From Clostridia bacterium (GTDB lineage Bacteria > Bacillota > Clostridia > Oscillospirales > CAG-272): a stretch of DNA of 32,084 bases. Each line of letters opens with the position of its first letter. The first letter of the stretch is position 1. The position numbers and the translations under genes were made by a program. The stretch covers positions 1-32,084 of the forward strand of contig JAFVTH010000008.1 in assembly GCA_017503285.1 (NCBI GenBank), read 5' to 3'. A model generated the notes under the pieces. The model was given only the letters and a program-made list of their open reading frames with translations, was not told where the DNA came from and ran no database searches. This document shows, piece by piece, positions 8,447-17,021 of this stretch.

Positions 8447-9463
8447 TTATATTTTGGTTAGCTCGCCGCGGAGATTTTCTTCCATTAATGCTTTGATTTC
8501 TTCCTTCGAGTAGCCCTTGCTGAACAGGTAGTAAAGCTTTGCAACGCAAGCCTCGGTGGTCATATCGTAGCCACTTACAGCGCCTGCGCTTTTAAGAGGG
8601 GAGCTTGTTGCATATGTGCCAAGGGAAACAGTACCCTGTGGGCATTGAGAGCAAACTGTGATAACAGAGCCTGCCTTGAAGGCTCTTTCGATAATAGGCA
8701 AAAGTGCATTGCCCTCGCCGGGGATATTTCCTGCACCAAAGGTTTCAAGCACAATGCCACGCAGCTTTTCGGTCATAAGCTTGTCAAAAATAGGGAAGCG
8801 TATGCCGGGAAAAACCTTCAAAACGCCGATTGGCACATCTAAAAGATGACAAAGGGTCAGCTTTTCGCTGGCAGGTGCCGGTGCAGGCGGAACAGGCAAG
8901 TATCTTATGCTAATGCCTGCCTCGCAAAGGCGTGGACAGTTTGGAGAGTCAAATGCCAAAAGACCGTCGGCTGACATCTTTGTGGCACGGTTGCCACGGA
9001 GGAGTCTACCACCGAAATATAGACACACCTCGCCAAATTTTCCGTCTTGAGCTATCAAAAGAGAGGTAACAAGGTTATCTCGTCCGTCGCTCCTTACCTC
9101 GCAAAGGGGAATTTGAGAGCCTGTCAAAATAACGGGCTTGTTTAGGTTTTCAAGCATAAAGGAAAGGGCAGAGGCGGTATAAGCCATAGTATCCGTGCCG
9201 TGAAGGATAACAAAGCCGTCGTAATCCTCATACCTTGTGGCAATTTCCTCGCCAATTCTGTTCCAATCTCCAACTGCCATATCTGACGAGTCAAGGAGTG
9301 GGTCCATTTCAAAAAAGTCAAAATCAGGCATGGCAGGATTTTTAAGGTCCTCAATGGTATCAAGCACGGTTTCAAGATAGCCTGCCTTAGGTAGGTAGCC
9401 ACTTTCGCCGCGAATCATACCGATTGTGCCGCCTGTGTGTATCAAGCAAATTTTCTTTTTCAT
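8447..9463 (-). CDS. ansA: L-asparaginase, type I (cytoplasmic)
   Basis: This 338-residue protein has the usual length of type I asparaginases. It hydrolyses asparagine to aspartate and ammonia. The N-terminal TGGTIG motif (nucleophilic Thr13) and the second catalytic block HGTDTMAY (Thr90-Asp91) are both present, as is the conserved SDGRDNL block. There is no signal peptide, which fits the cytoplasmic type. I chose ATG 9463 because GAGGT lies 7 bases upstream; the longer in-frame start at 9484 has no ribosome site. The gene is transcribed away from ribU, with which it shares the divergent promoter region 9496-9569. Confidence 0.93.
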   Translation of the reverse strand: MKKKICLIHTGGTIGMIRGESGYLPKAGYLETVLDTIEDLKNPAMPDFDFFEMDPLLDSSDMAVGDWNRIGEEIATRYEDYDGFVILHGTDTMAYTASALSFMLENLNKPVILTGSQIPLCEVRSDGRDNLVTSLLIAQDGKFGEVCLYFGGRLLRGNRATKMSADGLLAFDSPNCPRLCEAGISIRYLPVPPAPAPASEKLTLCHLLDVPIGVLKVFPGIRFPIFDKLMTEKLRGIVLETFGAGNIPGEGNALLPIIERAFKAGSVITVCSQCPQGTVSLGTYATSSPLKSAGAVSGYDMTTEACVAKLYYLFSKGYSKEEIKALMEENLRGELTKI

Positions 9464-9495
9464 AATATACCTCGTTGGGCGCATTTAACATATTT

Positions 9496-9524
9496 ATTTT
9501 AGCACATAGTGGGGACTTTGTAAA
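9496..9524 (-). promoter_or_regulatory. Sigma-A promoter of the asparaginase gene
   Basis: On the minus strand: TTTACA (9519-9524), a 17-bp spacer, then TAAAAT (9496-9501) with an extended TG one base before the -10. It lies about 33 bp upstream of the start codon and is back to back with the ribU promoter. Confidence 0.6.
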
Positions 9525-9540
9525 GTAACAAAAATAAATC

Positions 9541-9569
9541 TTGACATATAATATAAGTAGTGCTACAAT
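9541..9569 (+). promoter_or_regulatory. Sigma-A promoter of the FMN-riboswitch/ribU transcript
   Basis: A perfect TTGACA (9541-9546), a 17-bp spacer and TACAAT (9564-9569) place the transcription start at about 9577, just before the riboswitch. Confidence 0.85.
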
Positions 9570-9582
9570 AAAGTAAAATAAA

Positions 9583-9690
9583 AATCTTCGGGGCAGGGTG
9601 CAATTCCCTACCGGTGGTACAGCCCACGAGCCTTTTTGGCTGATTTGGTGAAATTCCAAAGCCGACAGTACAGTCTGGATGAAAGAAGAG
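9583..9690 (+). ncRNA. FMN riboswitch (RFN element)
   Basis: The conserved blocks appear in order: CTTCGGGGCAGGGTG (from 9586), CCGGTGGTACAGCCCACGAG, GATTTGGTGAAATTCCAAAG, CCGACAGTA, AGTCTGGATGAAAGAAGA. The outer P1 stem is TCTTC with GAAGA. This is the standard six-arm FMN aptamer. It senses FMN in the nascent leader and normally lowers expression of flavin synthesis or uptake genes. An intrinsic terminator follows (9715-9740), which makes transcription attenuation the likely mechanism. Confidence 0.97.
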
Positions 9691-9714
9691 TATGCTATAT
9701 TTATTAGTATCTAT

Positions 9715-9743
9715 GCCCTCGCTTTGTCGAGGGCTTTTCTTTT
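9715..9743 (+). terminator. Riboswitch expression-platform terminator
   Basis: GCCCTCG (9715-9721), loop CTTTGT, CGAGGGC (9728-9734), then TTTTCTTTT. It lies between the FMN aptamer and the ribU ribosome site and would stop transcription when FMN is bound. Confidence 0.85.
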
Positions 9744-9763
9744 GTTAACAGAAAGGAGCAAAA

Positions 9764-10372
9764 ATGAAATCAAAAACAGCAAGAAGGGTTGCCACAATAG
9801 GAGTTTTCTGCGCCCTTGCATATGTTTTATCGGTGCTAACCGGCGTTGTGCTGCCAATTAAGTTTAATGACTTTTTGGGCTTTGACTTTAAGGACTCAAT
9901 TATAGTTATGGCAGGCTTTGCCCTAGGTCCTCATGTTACTATAATCATTTCCGTTATAGTTTCCTTTGTGGAAATGATAACCATAAGCTCAACAGGTCCT
10001 ATCGGTATGATAATGAACATTATCTCCAGCGTAACCTACGCAATTATTCCATCGCTGTTTTATAAGAAGAACAGGCGCTTTTATATGGCAGTTATCGGTC
10101 TTGTGGTGGGCACTCTTGCCACGACGGGAGCAATGCTTCTTTGGAACTTCTTAATCACTCCTCACTATCAGCATCTGACACAAGAGCTTGTAAACAGCAT
10201 GCTTTTGCCTATATTCTTGCCCTTTAACCTAATCAAATATAGCATAAACACAGTTATCGCTATTGTAATTTACAAGCCTGTGGTAAGGGCGCTGCGCAAG
10301 GTCTTGCTTTTAGACCAAAAACCAAAAAAACAGGACCCTGTGTCCGAAAATACAGAAAAAAAGGCGGATTAA
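9764..10372 (+). CDS. ribU: Riboflavin ECF transporter substrate-binding (S) component RibU
   Basis: This is a 202-residue integral membrane protein with about six hydrophobic helices, the size of ECF S components. RibU-type blocks are visible: FDFKDSIIVMAGFALGP, then STGPIGMIMN, then FNLIKYSINTVIAIVIYKP. It binds riboflavin and hands it to the shared ECF energising module (EcfA, EcfA', EcfT), which is not encoded here. The FMN riboswitch directly upstream independently supports flavin as the substrate. ATG 9764 follows AAAGGAG (9752-9758). The hydrophilic charged tail after the last helix is longer than needed for the fold. The stop codon lies within the terminator hairpin that follows. Confidence 0.94.
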   Translation: MKSKTARRVATIGVFCALAYVLSVLTGVVLPIKFNDFLGFDFKDSIIVMAGFALGPHVTIIISVIVSFVEMITISSTGPIGMIMNIISSVTYAIIPSLFYKKNRRFYMAVIGLVVGTLATTGAMLLWNFLITPHYQHLTQELVNSMLLPIFLPFNLIKYSINTVIAIVIYKPVVRALRKVLLLDQKPKKQDPVSENTEKKAD

Positions 10373-10386
10373 CCGCCTTTTTGTTT
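10358..10386. terminator. Bidirectional terminator between ribU and the fucosidase gene
   Basis: AAGGCGG (10361-10367), loop ATTAA, CCGCCTT (10373-10379), with a T-run after and an A-run before. It includes the ribU stop codon and serves the converging gene as well. Confidence 0.8.
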
Positions 10387-11668
10387 ATATTTTTGGTAGC
10401 TTGATAACTGTATCAATAGGGTCAAGGGTGGCAAAGTGCGGCAGGTGTATGTAAAGGTTATCAACACCGTCGTAGCTTCCCACATTCCAAGGGTCACTCC
10501 TTGAAATAAGCGAGCCGTCGTCAAGGCGTATTGGCATACCAACAAGACTGCCTAAGCCCTCAATGGCAACCGTGTCCATATTAATGTCTGTAAAATGGAG
10601 ATAAATGTGGGTTTTACTTTCAGTAATGCGTCCCCATTCCGGCTTTGGTATGCTGCAAATGCCACAGCCGTAAATGCTCTCGCCGTTTTTGTCCATCCAC
10701 TTGCCAACCTCGGTAAGGATTTCCACGCTTTTTTGCGGAATGTTGCCCCTTGCATCAGGACCTACATTCAAAATAAGGTTTCCACCCTTGCTTGTGCATT
10801 CCACAAGCTGACGGATAACGTTTTGCGCGCTTTTGTAGTTCGTGTCGCTTGCGCTGTAGCCCCAGTTGTCATTAAGGGTCATACAGGTCTCCCAAGGGAT
10901 AGGATTTCCATGGTAGTCCTTAACTCCGCCTACAGGAATCATCTGCTCCGGTGAGCCAAAATCCCCTGCGTAATAAACAGGCTCATCAGACTTAATATCT
11001 CCGCCGATTCTGTCGTCGATAATAACATCGGGGTTGATCTCGCGTACCATTTTTACAAGCTTGGTTGCCCCCCATTTTTCCCCGGTCATATCGTCGTAAT
11101 GGAAGTCAAACCATAAAATATCTATCTTGCCATAGTTGGTCATAAGCTCACGCACCTGGTTGTGCAGATACTCAACATATCTTTCAAAATGCTCGCCCTG
11201 GTGCTTATATTCCTCGTTACCCCTCATTGGGTGGTGGGCATCTTTGTAGGCAGGGTAGTCCGGGTGGTGCCAGTCAAGCAGAGAATAATAAAGACCAACC
11301 ATAATCCCCTCAGCACGAAAAGCCTCTACATATTCCTTAACAAGGTCGCGTCCTGCCTTGGTGTTCGTAGCCTTGTAGTCCGTGTATTGGCTGTCGAAAA
11401 GGCAAAAGCCGTCGTGGTGCTTTGCAGTAAGCACAGCATATTTCATACCTGCCGCCTTGGCAAGCCTAGCCCATTTTTTGGGGTCGTAGTCCACAGGGTC
11501 AAATGCGTCAAAGTACGGCTGATACTCCTCATTTGAAACTCTGTCAACGGAGCGTATCCATTCACTTCTTGAAGCCCTTGCGGGAATAGCATAAATGCCC
11601 CAGTGTATAAACATACCAAAGCGCCTGTCCATAAGTGGCTGAACTCTTTTTATTCTTGCAATATCCAT
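10385..11668 (-). CDS. Alpha-L-fucosidase-like glycoside hydrolase, family GH29
   Basis: This 427-residue protein has the GH29 catalytic-barrel blocks FGMFIHWGIYAIPAR, KYAVLTAKHHDGFCLF, GLYYSLLDWHHPDY and KIDILWFDFHYDD. The Asp of LWFD is in the expected nucleophile position. The family removes alpha-L-fucose from glycans, plausibly host-derived oligosaccharides here. There is no signal peptide, so the enzyme probably works in the cytoplasm on imported substrate. The start is ATG 11668, preceded by AGAGGG; a longer in-frame start at 11716 lies in promoter-like sequence. It stands alone, with no sugar transporter or fucose-pathway gene beside it. The precise linkage specificity cannot be read from sequence. 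Confidence 0.9.
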   Translation of the reverse strand: MDIARIKRVQPLMDRRFGMFIHWGIYAIPARASRSEWIRSVDRVSNEEYQPYFDAFDPVDYDPKKWARLAKAAGMKYAVLTAKHHDGFCLFDSQYTDYKATNTKAGRDLVKEYVEAFRAEGIMVGLYYSLLDWHHPDYPAYKDAHHPMRGNEEYKHQGEHFERYVEYLHNQVRELMTNYGKIDILWFDFHYDDMTGEKWGATKLVKMVREINPDVIIDDRIGGDIKSDEPVYYAGDFGSPEQMIPVGGVKDYHGNPIPWETCMTLNDNWGYSASDTNYKSAQNVIRQLVECTSKGGNLILNVGPDARGNIPQKSVEILTEVGKWMDKNGESIYGCGICSIPKPEWGRITESKTHIYLHFTDINMDTVAIEGLGSLVGMPIRLDDGSLISRSDPWNVGSYDGVDNLYIHLPHFATLDPIDTVIKLPKI

Positions 11669-11704
11669 ACTGTTTATCCCTCTTTTTTTGAAGTATACAA
11701 GAGT

Positions 11705-11733
11705 ATGATAGCACAATTAGTCATTAAAAGCAA
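11705..11733 (-). promoter_or_regulatory. Probable promoter of the GH29 gene
   Basis: On the minus strand: TTGCTT (11728-11733), a 17-bp spacer, then TATCAT (11705-11710) with an extended TG before the -10. It is moderate in quality and about 37 bp upstream of the chosen start. Confidence 0.45.
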
Positions 11734-11748
11734 TATAAACAAGTAAAA

Positions 11749-11775
11749 AGCCTTGCATTTCTGCAAGGCTTTCTT
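11749..11775 (-). terminator. Terminator of ppdK
   Basis: On the minus strand: AGCCTTGCA, loop GAAA, TGCAAGGCT followed by TTTTT. The GNRA-type loop and 9-bp stem are typical. It lies about 50 bp after the ppdK stop codon. Confidence 0.85.
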
Positions 11776-11823
11776 ACATGTTTTTTAAGTTATCGGCTTT
11801 GTCCGCACTCAAGCACCCTACTA

Positions 11824-14457
11824 TTATCTAGGGTTCTTAATAGCAGCCTGAGCAGCAGCAAGACGAGCAATTGGAACTCTGAATGGTGAGCAGGAAACAT
11901 AGGAAAGACCGATGTTATGGCAGAACTCAACAGATGTTGGGTCACCACCGTGCTCGCCACAGATACCGATGTGCATTGTTGGACGAACGTCACGGCCCAT
12001 TTCAACAGCCATGCTCATAAGCTTACCAACGCCGTTTTGGTCGATTCTTGCAAATGGATCGTTCTCGTAGATCTTGCTCTCGTAGTAAGCTGTAAGGAAC
12101 TTAGCAGCGTCGTCACGAGAGAAGCCGAATGTCATCTGTGTAAGGTCGTTTGTACCGAAGCAGAAGAACTCAGCATCCTTAGCGATTTCATCAGCTGTGA
12201 GACAAGCTCTTGGAATTTCCATCATTGTACCAACCTCATACTTAAGGTCAGCGCCTGCGTTAGCAATTTCCTCGTCAGCAACAGCAACAACAATCTTCTT
12301 AACGAACATAAATTCCTTGTACTCGCCTACAAGTGGAATCATGATCTCCGGAACGATTGTCCAGTCTGGGTGCTTCTTAGAAACGTTGATAGCAGCACGG
12401 ATAACAGCTCTTGTCTGCATCTTAGCGATTTCCGGGTAAGTAACTGTTAGACGGCATCCACGGTGACCCATCATTGGGTTGAACTCATGGAGAGAAGAAA
12501 TGATGTTCTTAATGTCAGCAACAGTCTTGTTTTGTGTTTGAGCAAGAAGCTCAATATCCTTTTCCTCAGTAGGAACAAACTCATGTAGAGGTGGGTCAAG
12601 GAAACGAATTGTAACAGGGTTACCCTCAAGAGCCTCGTAAAGCTTCTCAAAGTCGCCTTGCTGCATTGGGAGAAGCTTATCAAGAGCAGCCTCTCTTTCC
12701 TCAACAGTGTCAGAGCAGATCATTTCACGGATAGCGGAAATTCTGTCTGGCTCAAAGAACATATGCTCAGTACGGCAAAGACCGATACCCTCAGCACCGA
12801 AGGTTCTTGCTTGGATAGCATCTCTTGGTGTATCAGCATTTGTTCTAACCTGAAGCTGTCTATACTCATCAGCCCAAGCCATAATAGTACCGAACTCGCC
12901 ACCGATAGTAGCAGGAACAGTAGGAATAGCCTCGCCGTAGATATTACCTGTAGAACCGTCAAGGGAGATGTAGTCGCCTTCAACGTATGTTCTGCCGCCG
13001 AGTGTGAACTTCTTGTTTTCCTCGTCCATAGCGATTTCGCCACAGCCGGATACACAGCAAGTACCCATACCACGAGCAACAACGGCTGCGTGAGATGTCA
13101 TACCGCCACGTACTGTAAGGATACCCTGTGCAAAGTGCATACCCTCAATATCCTCTGGAGATGTTTCAAGACGAACAAGAACAACCTTCTCGCCCTTCTT
13201 GCCCTCTTCAACAGCGTCCTCAGCAGTAAATACAATCTTACCGCAAGCAGCACCGGGAGAAGCTGGAAGTGCAGAAGCAACCGGCTTAGCAGCCTTAAGT
13301 GCCTTAGCATCAAATTGTGGGTGGAGAAGAGCATCAAGCTGCTTAGGATCAAGCATCAAGAGAGCCTCTTCCTTTGTCTTAAGACCTTCGTTTACAAGAG
13401 CAACAGCAATCTTGAGCGCTGCAGAAGCAGTTCTCTTACCGTTTCTTGTTTGGAGCATGTAGAGCTTACCGTGTTCAACAGTAAATTCCATGTCCTGCAT
13501 ATCTCTGTAGTGGTTTTCAAGAATACCACAAACCTCAACAAACTGCTTGTAAGCCTCTGGGAACTTTTCCTCCATCATAGCGATTGGCATTGGAGTACGA
13601 ACACCGGCAACAACGTCCTCGCCCTGTGCGTTTGTAAGGAATTCACCCATAAGCTTCTTTTCACCTGTAGCAGGGTCACGAGTAAATGCAACACCTGTAC
13701 CACAGTCATCACCCATGTTACCGAATGCCATTGCCTGTACGTTAACAGCAGTACCCCAAGAATATGGGATTTCGTTCTGCATTCTGTAGTAGTTAGCACG
13801 TGGGTTATCCCAAGAACGGAATACAGCCTTAACTGCGCCCATGAGCTGCTCCTTAGGATCAGATGGGAAGTCTGTACCGATCTTAGCCTTGTACTCAGCC
13901 TTAAACTGGTTAGCAAGCTCCTTAAGGTCGTCAGCTGTAAGCTCAACGTCAAGTGTAACGCCCTTTGCTTCCTTCATCTTATCGATGAGCTCCTCAAAGT
14001 ACTTCTTACCAACCTCCATAACAACGTCGGAGTACATCTGGATAAATCTTCTGTAGCAGTCCCAAGCCCAACGAGCGTTGCCGGACTTTTCAGCCATAAC
14101 ACTAACAACCTCTTCGTTAAGACCAAGGTTAAGAATTGTATCCATCATACCCGGCATGGAAGCTCTGGCACCGGAACGAACAGAAACGAGAAGTGGGTTT
14201 TCAAGGTCACCGAACTTCTTGCCTGTGATAGCCTCCATCTTGTCGATGTATTCCATGATTTGAGCCTGGATTTCATCGTTGATTTGTCTGCCATCCTCGT
14301 AGTATTGTGTACAAGCCTCTGTTGAGATTGTGAAGCCCTGTGGAACAGGAAGACCGATGTTGGTCATCTCAGCAAGGTTAGCACCCTTACCACCGAGAAT
14401 TTCTCTCATGTTTGCGTTACCTTCAGTAAAAAGGTAAACATACTTCTTTGTACTCAT
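11824..14457 (-). CDS. ppdK: Pyruvate, phosphate dikinase
   Basis: At 877 residues this is full length for the family. It interconverts pyruvate, ATP and phosphate with PEP, AMP and pyrophosphate, at the pyruvate/PEP node. Seen in order: the N-terminal nucleotide-binding domain (GGKGANLAEM near residue 24; SVRSGARASMPGMMDTILNLG near 93), the phosphohistidine domain with GGMTSHAAVVARGMG (catalytic His near 455) and the C-terminal PEP/pyruvate barrel (GLCRTEHMFF; FGTNDLTQMTFGFSRDD; GICGEHGGDP with its catalytic Cys). The start ATG 14457 follows GGAGGT 7 bases upstream. In Clostridia this enzyme often works in glycolysis with pyrophosphate; the direction here is not decidable. It has its own promoter and terminator. 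Confidence 0.97.
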   Translation of the reverse strand: MSTKKYVYLFTEGNANMREILGGKGANLAEMTNIGLPVPQGFTISTEACTQYYEDGRQINDEIQAQIMEYIDKMEAITGKKFGDLENPLLVSVRSGARASMPGMMDTILNLGLNEEVVSVMAEKSGNARWAWDCYRRFIQMYSDVVMEVGKKYFEELIDKMKEAKGVTLDVELTADDLKELANQFKAEYKAKIGTDFPSDPKEQLMGAVKAVFRSWDNPRANYYRMQNEIPYSWGTAVNVQAMAFGNMGDDCGTGVAFTRDPATGEKKLMGEFLTNAQGEDVVAGVRTPMPIAMMEEKFPEAYKQFVEVCGILENHYRDMQDMEFTVEHGKLYMLQTRNGKRTASAALKIAVALVNEGLKTKEEALLMLDPKQLDALLHPQFDAKALKAAKPVASALPASPGAACGKIVFTAEDAVEEGKKGEKVVLVRLETSPEDIEGMHFAQGILTVRGGMTSHAAVVARGMGTCCVSGCGEIAMDEENKKFTLGGRTYVEGDYISLDGSTGNIYGEAIPTVPATIGGEFGTIMAWADEYRQLQVRTNADTPRDAIQARTFGAEGIGLCRTEHMFFEPDRISAIREMICSDTVEEREAALDKLLPMQQGDFEKLYEALEGNPVTIRFLDPPLHEFVPTEEKDIELLAQTQNKTVADIKNIISSLHEFNPMMGHRGCRLTVTYPEIAKMQTRAVIRAAINVSKKHPDWTIVPEIMIPLVGEYKEFMFVKKIVVAVADEEIANAGADLKYEVGTMMEIPRACLTADEIAKDAEFFCFGTNDLTQMTFGFSRDDAAKFLTAYYESKIYENDPFARIDQNGVGKLMSMAVEMGRDVRPTMHIGICGEHGGDPTSVEFCHNIGLSYVSCSPFRVPIARLAAAQAAIKNPR

Positions 14458-14539
14458 TTAAGTACCTCCATAAATAAATTTTACTTATTTAATGATTGTT
14501 TGCGTCGCAGGACAAGCCTACTTCACGGCGCACAGACCC

Positions 14540-14568
14540 ATTATAACATATTTTTTTTATTATTGGAA
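14540..14568 (-). promoter_or_regulatory. Promoter of ppdK
   Basis: On the minus strand: TTCCAA (14563-14568), a 17-bp spacer, then a perfect TATAAT (14540-14545) with an extended TGT before it. The leader to the start codon is about 75 nt. The gap 14458-14682 holds this promoter, the leader and the rnr terminator, and no gene. Confidence 0.7.
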
Positions 14569-14654
14569 TATATTTATTGAATTTTTTTGTAAATTTTTAC
14601 TTTTCTGCAAAAAAACTCTTCCTTATATATATAATTTAGTAATTTTGCACAAAA

Positions 14655-14678
14655 AAAGAGGGGCATTACCCCCTCTTT
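14655..14678 (-). terminator. Terminator of rnr
   Basis: On the minus strand: AAAGAGGGG, a short loop, CCCCTCTTT followed by T residues. It begins 5 bp after the rnr stop codon. Confidence 0.85.
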
Positions 14679-14682
14679 TGGC

Positions 14683-16941
14683 TTATCTTCTTTTTCCCTT
14701 GTGTGTCTTTTTGTGCTGACGGTAGCGCTGGGTATTACCTTGTGGCTTTTTGTGTCTTAGCACAGGCGTCTTTGGGGCAGATTTGTCGCCCTCATTCTTA
14801 ATCAGCTGAAAGGTAACCTGCCTTAGGCTAATATCCACATCATGCACACGTATCTTGACCTTCATGCCAAGACGATATGAGGCTCTGCCTCTTGATAGCA
14901 TATGGTTTTCTCTGTCAAAAACAAAGCCGCCGCCAAGGCTTTCAATGGGCACAAGACCCTCGCATAGATTTTCCGTTTTCGCAAAGAAGCCGAAGGAGGT
15001 AACGGAGCAGATAACACACTCGTATTCCTCTCCGATTCTGTCGCGCATATATACAGCCTTATATAAATCCTCAATATCCCTTTCTGCGTGGACAGCGCGG
15101 ATTTCGTTATCCGTTGACATTTGGGCAGATATATCGGCAAGCCTTTCATATTCGGCAATTGTGCTTTCGTTTATATCTCCGTTTAGAAGCGCCTTGATAA
15201 TTCTGTGAACGGTAAGATCGGGATAGCGCCTTATAGGAGAGGTAAAGTGGCAATAATACTGGGTGTTTAAGCCGAAGTGCGCCTTTTGCACCGAGGAGTA
15301 TTTTGCCTTCATAAGAGAACGGAGAAGTATGCTTGAAACAATAGGCTTTTGCCCCTTTTTCTCTGCGTCGTCAAGAATTCTTGAAAGCTGAGATGGGGTA
15401 ATGGTTTTCCTTGCATTAAGTGGGGACACATCAACACCAAGGTTTCTTGCAAAAAGTGCAAAGGCGTCTATTTTTTCACGGTCCGGCTCATCATGCACAC
15501 GATAAACACAAGGAATAGATGCGTTATATAGATAGGTGGCAACGCCCTCGTTGGCGCATAGCATAAACTGCTCAATAAGCCTTTCGCTTTCCCCACGCTC
15601 ACGCTTCACAACGTCAACGGGGTGACCCCTTTCGTCAAGAACAATCCTTGCCTCCTCGCTTTCAAGCTCCATAGCTCCCTTTGCCTCGCTTTTCGCCTTG
15701 AGAACTCTATAAAGCCTTAGCATAGCTTGAAAATCCTCTATAACGTGTCTGTATTTTGAGAAAAACTCGCTATTTTCCTCGTTTTCGATAACATCGTTAA
15801 GCTCGCTGTAAATGCCCTTAACCTTGGAGCGAATAATAGTATTTTTAATTTCCGTTGAAAGTATAGTGCCGCTTTTGTCAAGGGTCATAAAGGCAGAAAG
15901 GGCAAGCCTGTCCACCCCCTCGTTAAGAGAGCAGATGCCGTTTGAAAGCTCCTTTGGCAGCATAGGCACAACCTTGTCGGTAAAGTAAACGCTTGTGCCA
16001 CGCTCCATTGCCTCCTTGTCAAGGTGGGAGCGCTTTCTTACATAGTGGGAAACGTCGGCAATATGAACGCCAAGCACATAGCCGCTTTCTGTTTCCTTGA
16101 TGGAAATTGCGTCGTCAAGGTCCTTTGCCTCGTAGGAGTCAATTGTGAAAATTGTTTCATCTCTTAAATCAACTCTGCCAAGAGGGGAGATTTTCTCCTG
16201 TGAAACGACCTTAGCCTCGGCTAATGTTTCATCTCTGAACTCTGTAACTATACCATTTTCGTGCAGTATACCTCGATAGTTGCCCTCAAGGGAGTCAGCC
16301 TTACCAAGAAAGCCGATAATCTCGCCGGTTGCATAGCCGTAGTCACTTTGCGGGTAGGCAACAATCTTGCAAATAACCTTGTCACCGTTTTCTCTTTGAC
16401 CCAGGGATTTTTCGGGGATGCTGATGCGTAGCCTAATCCTTTCGTTATCAGGCTCAACCTGGCAAATCTTCGCCCTGCCGCTGTGGTAAACAACAAGCGT
16501 ACCGACAACGGTTTTCAGCCCACGCTCAATTATGGAAATAACCTCTGCCTCGTTACCCTTGCCGTAGTGGCGAGAGGAGGCATCTATTTTTCTTATGGCA
16601 ACCGTGTCGGAAAATACAGCACCGCCACCAAAATGAGGTGGGATAAAAAACTCGCCATCATCAGTTGTAACAAAGCCAAAGTTACCCTTAGAGGAAGAGG
16701 AGAAGGTGCCTGTATAAATACCCATATCACGTGGACTTGATATCTTGCCCTTTTTAGTAAAGGCAAGGAGATAATTTTTTTCAAGCCTGGACACAGCCCG
16801 CCAAAAAACACCCTCGTCAAGGTCGCTGTATTCTTCGTGTGTTGCCCTTATTTCCTCAAGCAAAACGTTGGGGAGCAGGGGAGTATAGTCATCAGAGGAA
16901 ACATATTTAATTATTGTATCTTCAATTTTAGTAAAAGACAT
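14683..16941 (-). CDS. rnr: Ribonuclease R
   Basis: This 752-residue 3'-to-5' exoribonuclease degrades structured RNA and takes part in RNA quality control. Domains in order: an N-terminal winged-helix-like region (about 1-75), cold-shock OB folds (about 76-230), the RNB catalytic domain with YEAKDLDDAISI (metal-binding Asp residues, about 255-265) and HFTSPIRRYPDLTVHRI (about 565-585), a C-terminal S1 domain (about 640-720), and a very basic Lys/Arg/Gln-rich tail. ATG 16941 follows AAGGAGG by 8 bases. secG lies directly upstream, the secG-rnr order known from Gram-positive genomes. No smpB follows here. Only about 37 bp separate the start from the secG terminator, so expression probably comes from read-through or an internal promoter. 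Confidence 0.97.
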   Translation of the reverse strand: MSFTKIEDTIIKYVSSDDYTPLLPNVLLEEIRATHEEYSDLDEGVFWRAVSRLEKNYLLAFTKKGKISSPRDMGIYTGTFSSSSKGNFGFVTTDDGEFFIPPHFGGGAVFSDTVAIRKIDASSRHYGKGNEAEVISIIERGLKTVVGTLVVYHSGRAKICQVEPDNERIRLRISIPEKSLGQRENGDKVICKIVAYPQSDYGYATGEIIGFLGKADSLEGNYRGILHENGIVTEFRDETLAEAKVVSQEKISPLGRVDLRDETIFTIDSYEAKDLDDAISIKETESGYVLGVHIADVSHYVRKRSHLDKEAMERGTSVYFTDKVVPMLPKELSNGICSLNEGVDRLALSAFMTLDKSGTILSTEIKNTIIRSKVKGIYSELNDVIENEENSEFFSKYRHVIEDFQAMLRLYRVLKAKSEAKGAMELESEEARIVLDERGHPVDVVKRERGESERLIEQFMLCANEGVATYLYNASIPCVYRVHDEPDREKIDAFALFARNLGVDVSPLNARKTITPSQLSRILDDAEKKGQKPIVSSILLRSLMKAKYSSVQKAHFGLNTQYYCHFTSPIRRYPDLTVHRIIKALLNGDINESTIAEYERLADISAQMSTDNEIRAVHAERDIEDLYKAVYMRDRIGEEYECVICSVTSFGFFAKTENLCEGLVPIESLGGGFVFDRENHMLSRGRASYRLGMKVKIRVHDVDISLRQVTFQLIKNEGDKSAPKTPVLRHKKPQGNTQRYRQHKKTHKGKRR

Positions 16942-16978
16942 ATTGTAAATCCTCCTTAATTAGATATGTTAAATAAAA

Positions 16979-17008
16979 ACCGCCTTGGACTATTATTTCC
17001 AAAGCGGT
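16979..17008 (-). terminator. Terminator or attenuator between secG and rnr
   Basis: On the minus strand: ACCGCTTTGGA and TCCAAGGCGGT pair over 11 bp (one G-U) around AATAATAG, followed by TTTTTATTT. It lies 13 bp after the secG stop codon and just before the rnr ribosome site. Confidence 0.85.
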
Positions 17009-17021
17009 ATCTTTTATTTTG

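Noticed and set aside
11393..11402. TGTCGAAA inside the GH29 gene as a Spo0A box
   Set aside because: It is within coding sequence and not near any promoter, so chance is the better explanation.
12658..14325. 555-codon open frame on the plus strand, opposite ppdK
   Set aside because: It mirrors the codon bias of ppdK, has no ribosome site, and its product is Ser/Leu/Cys-rich with no domain. PpdK is certain on the other strand.
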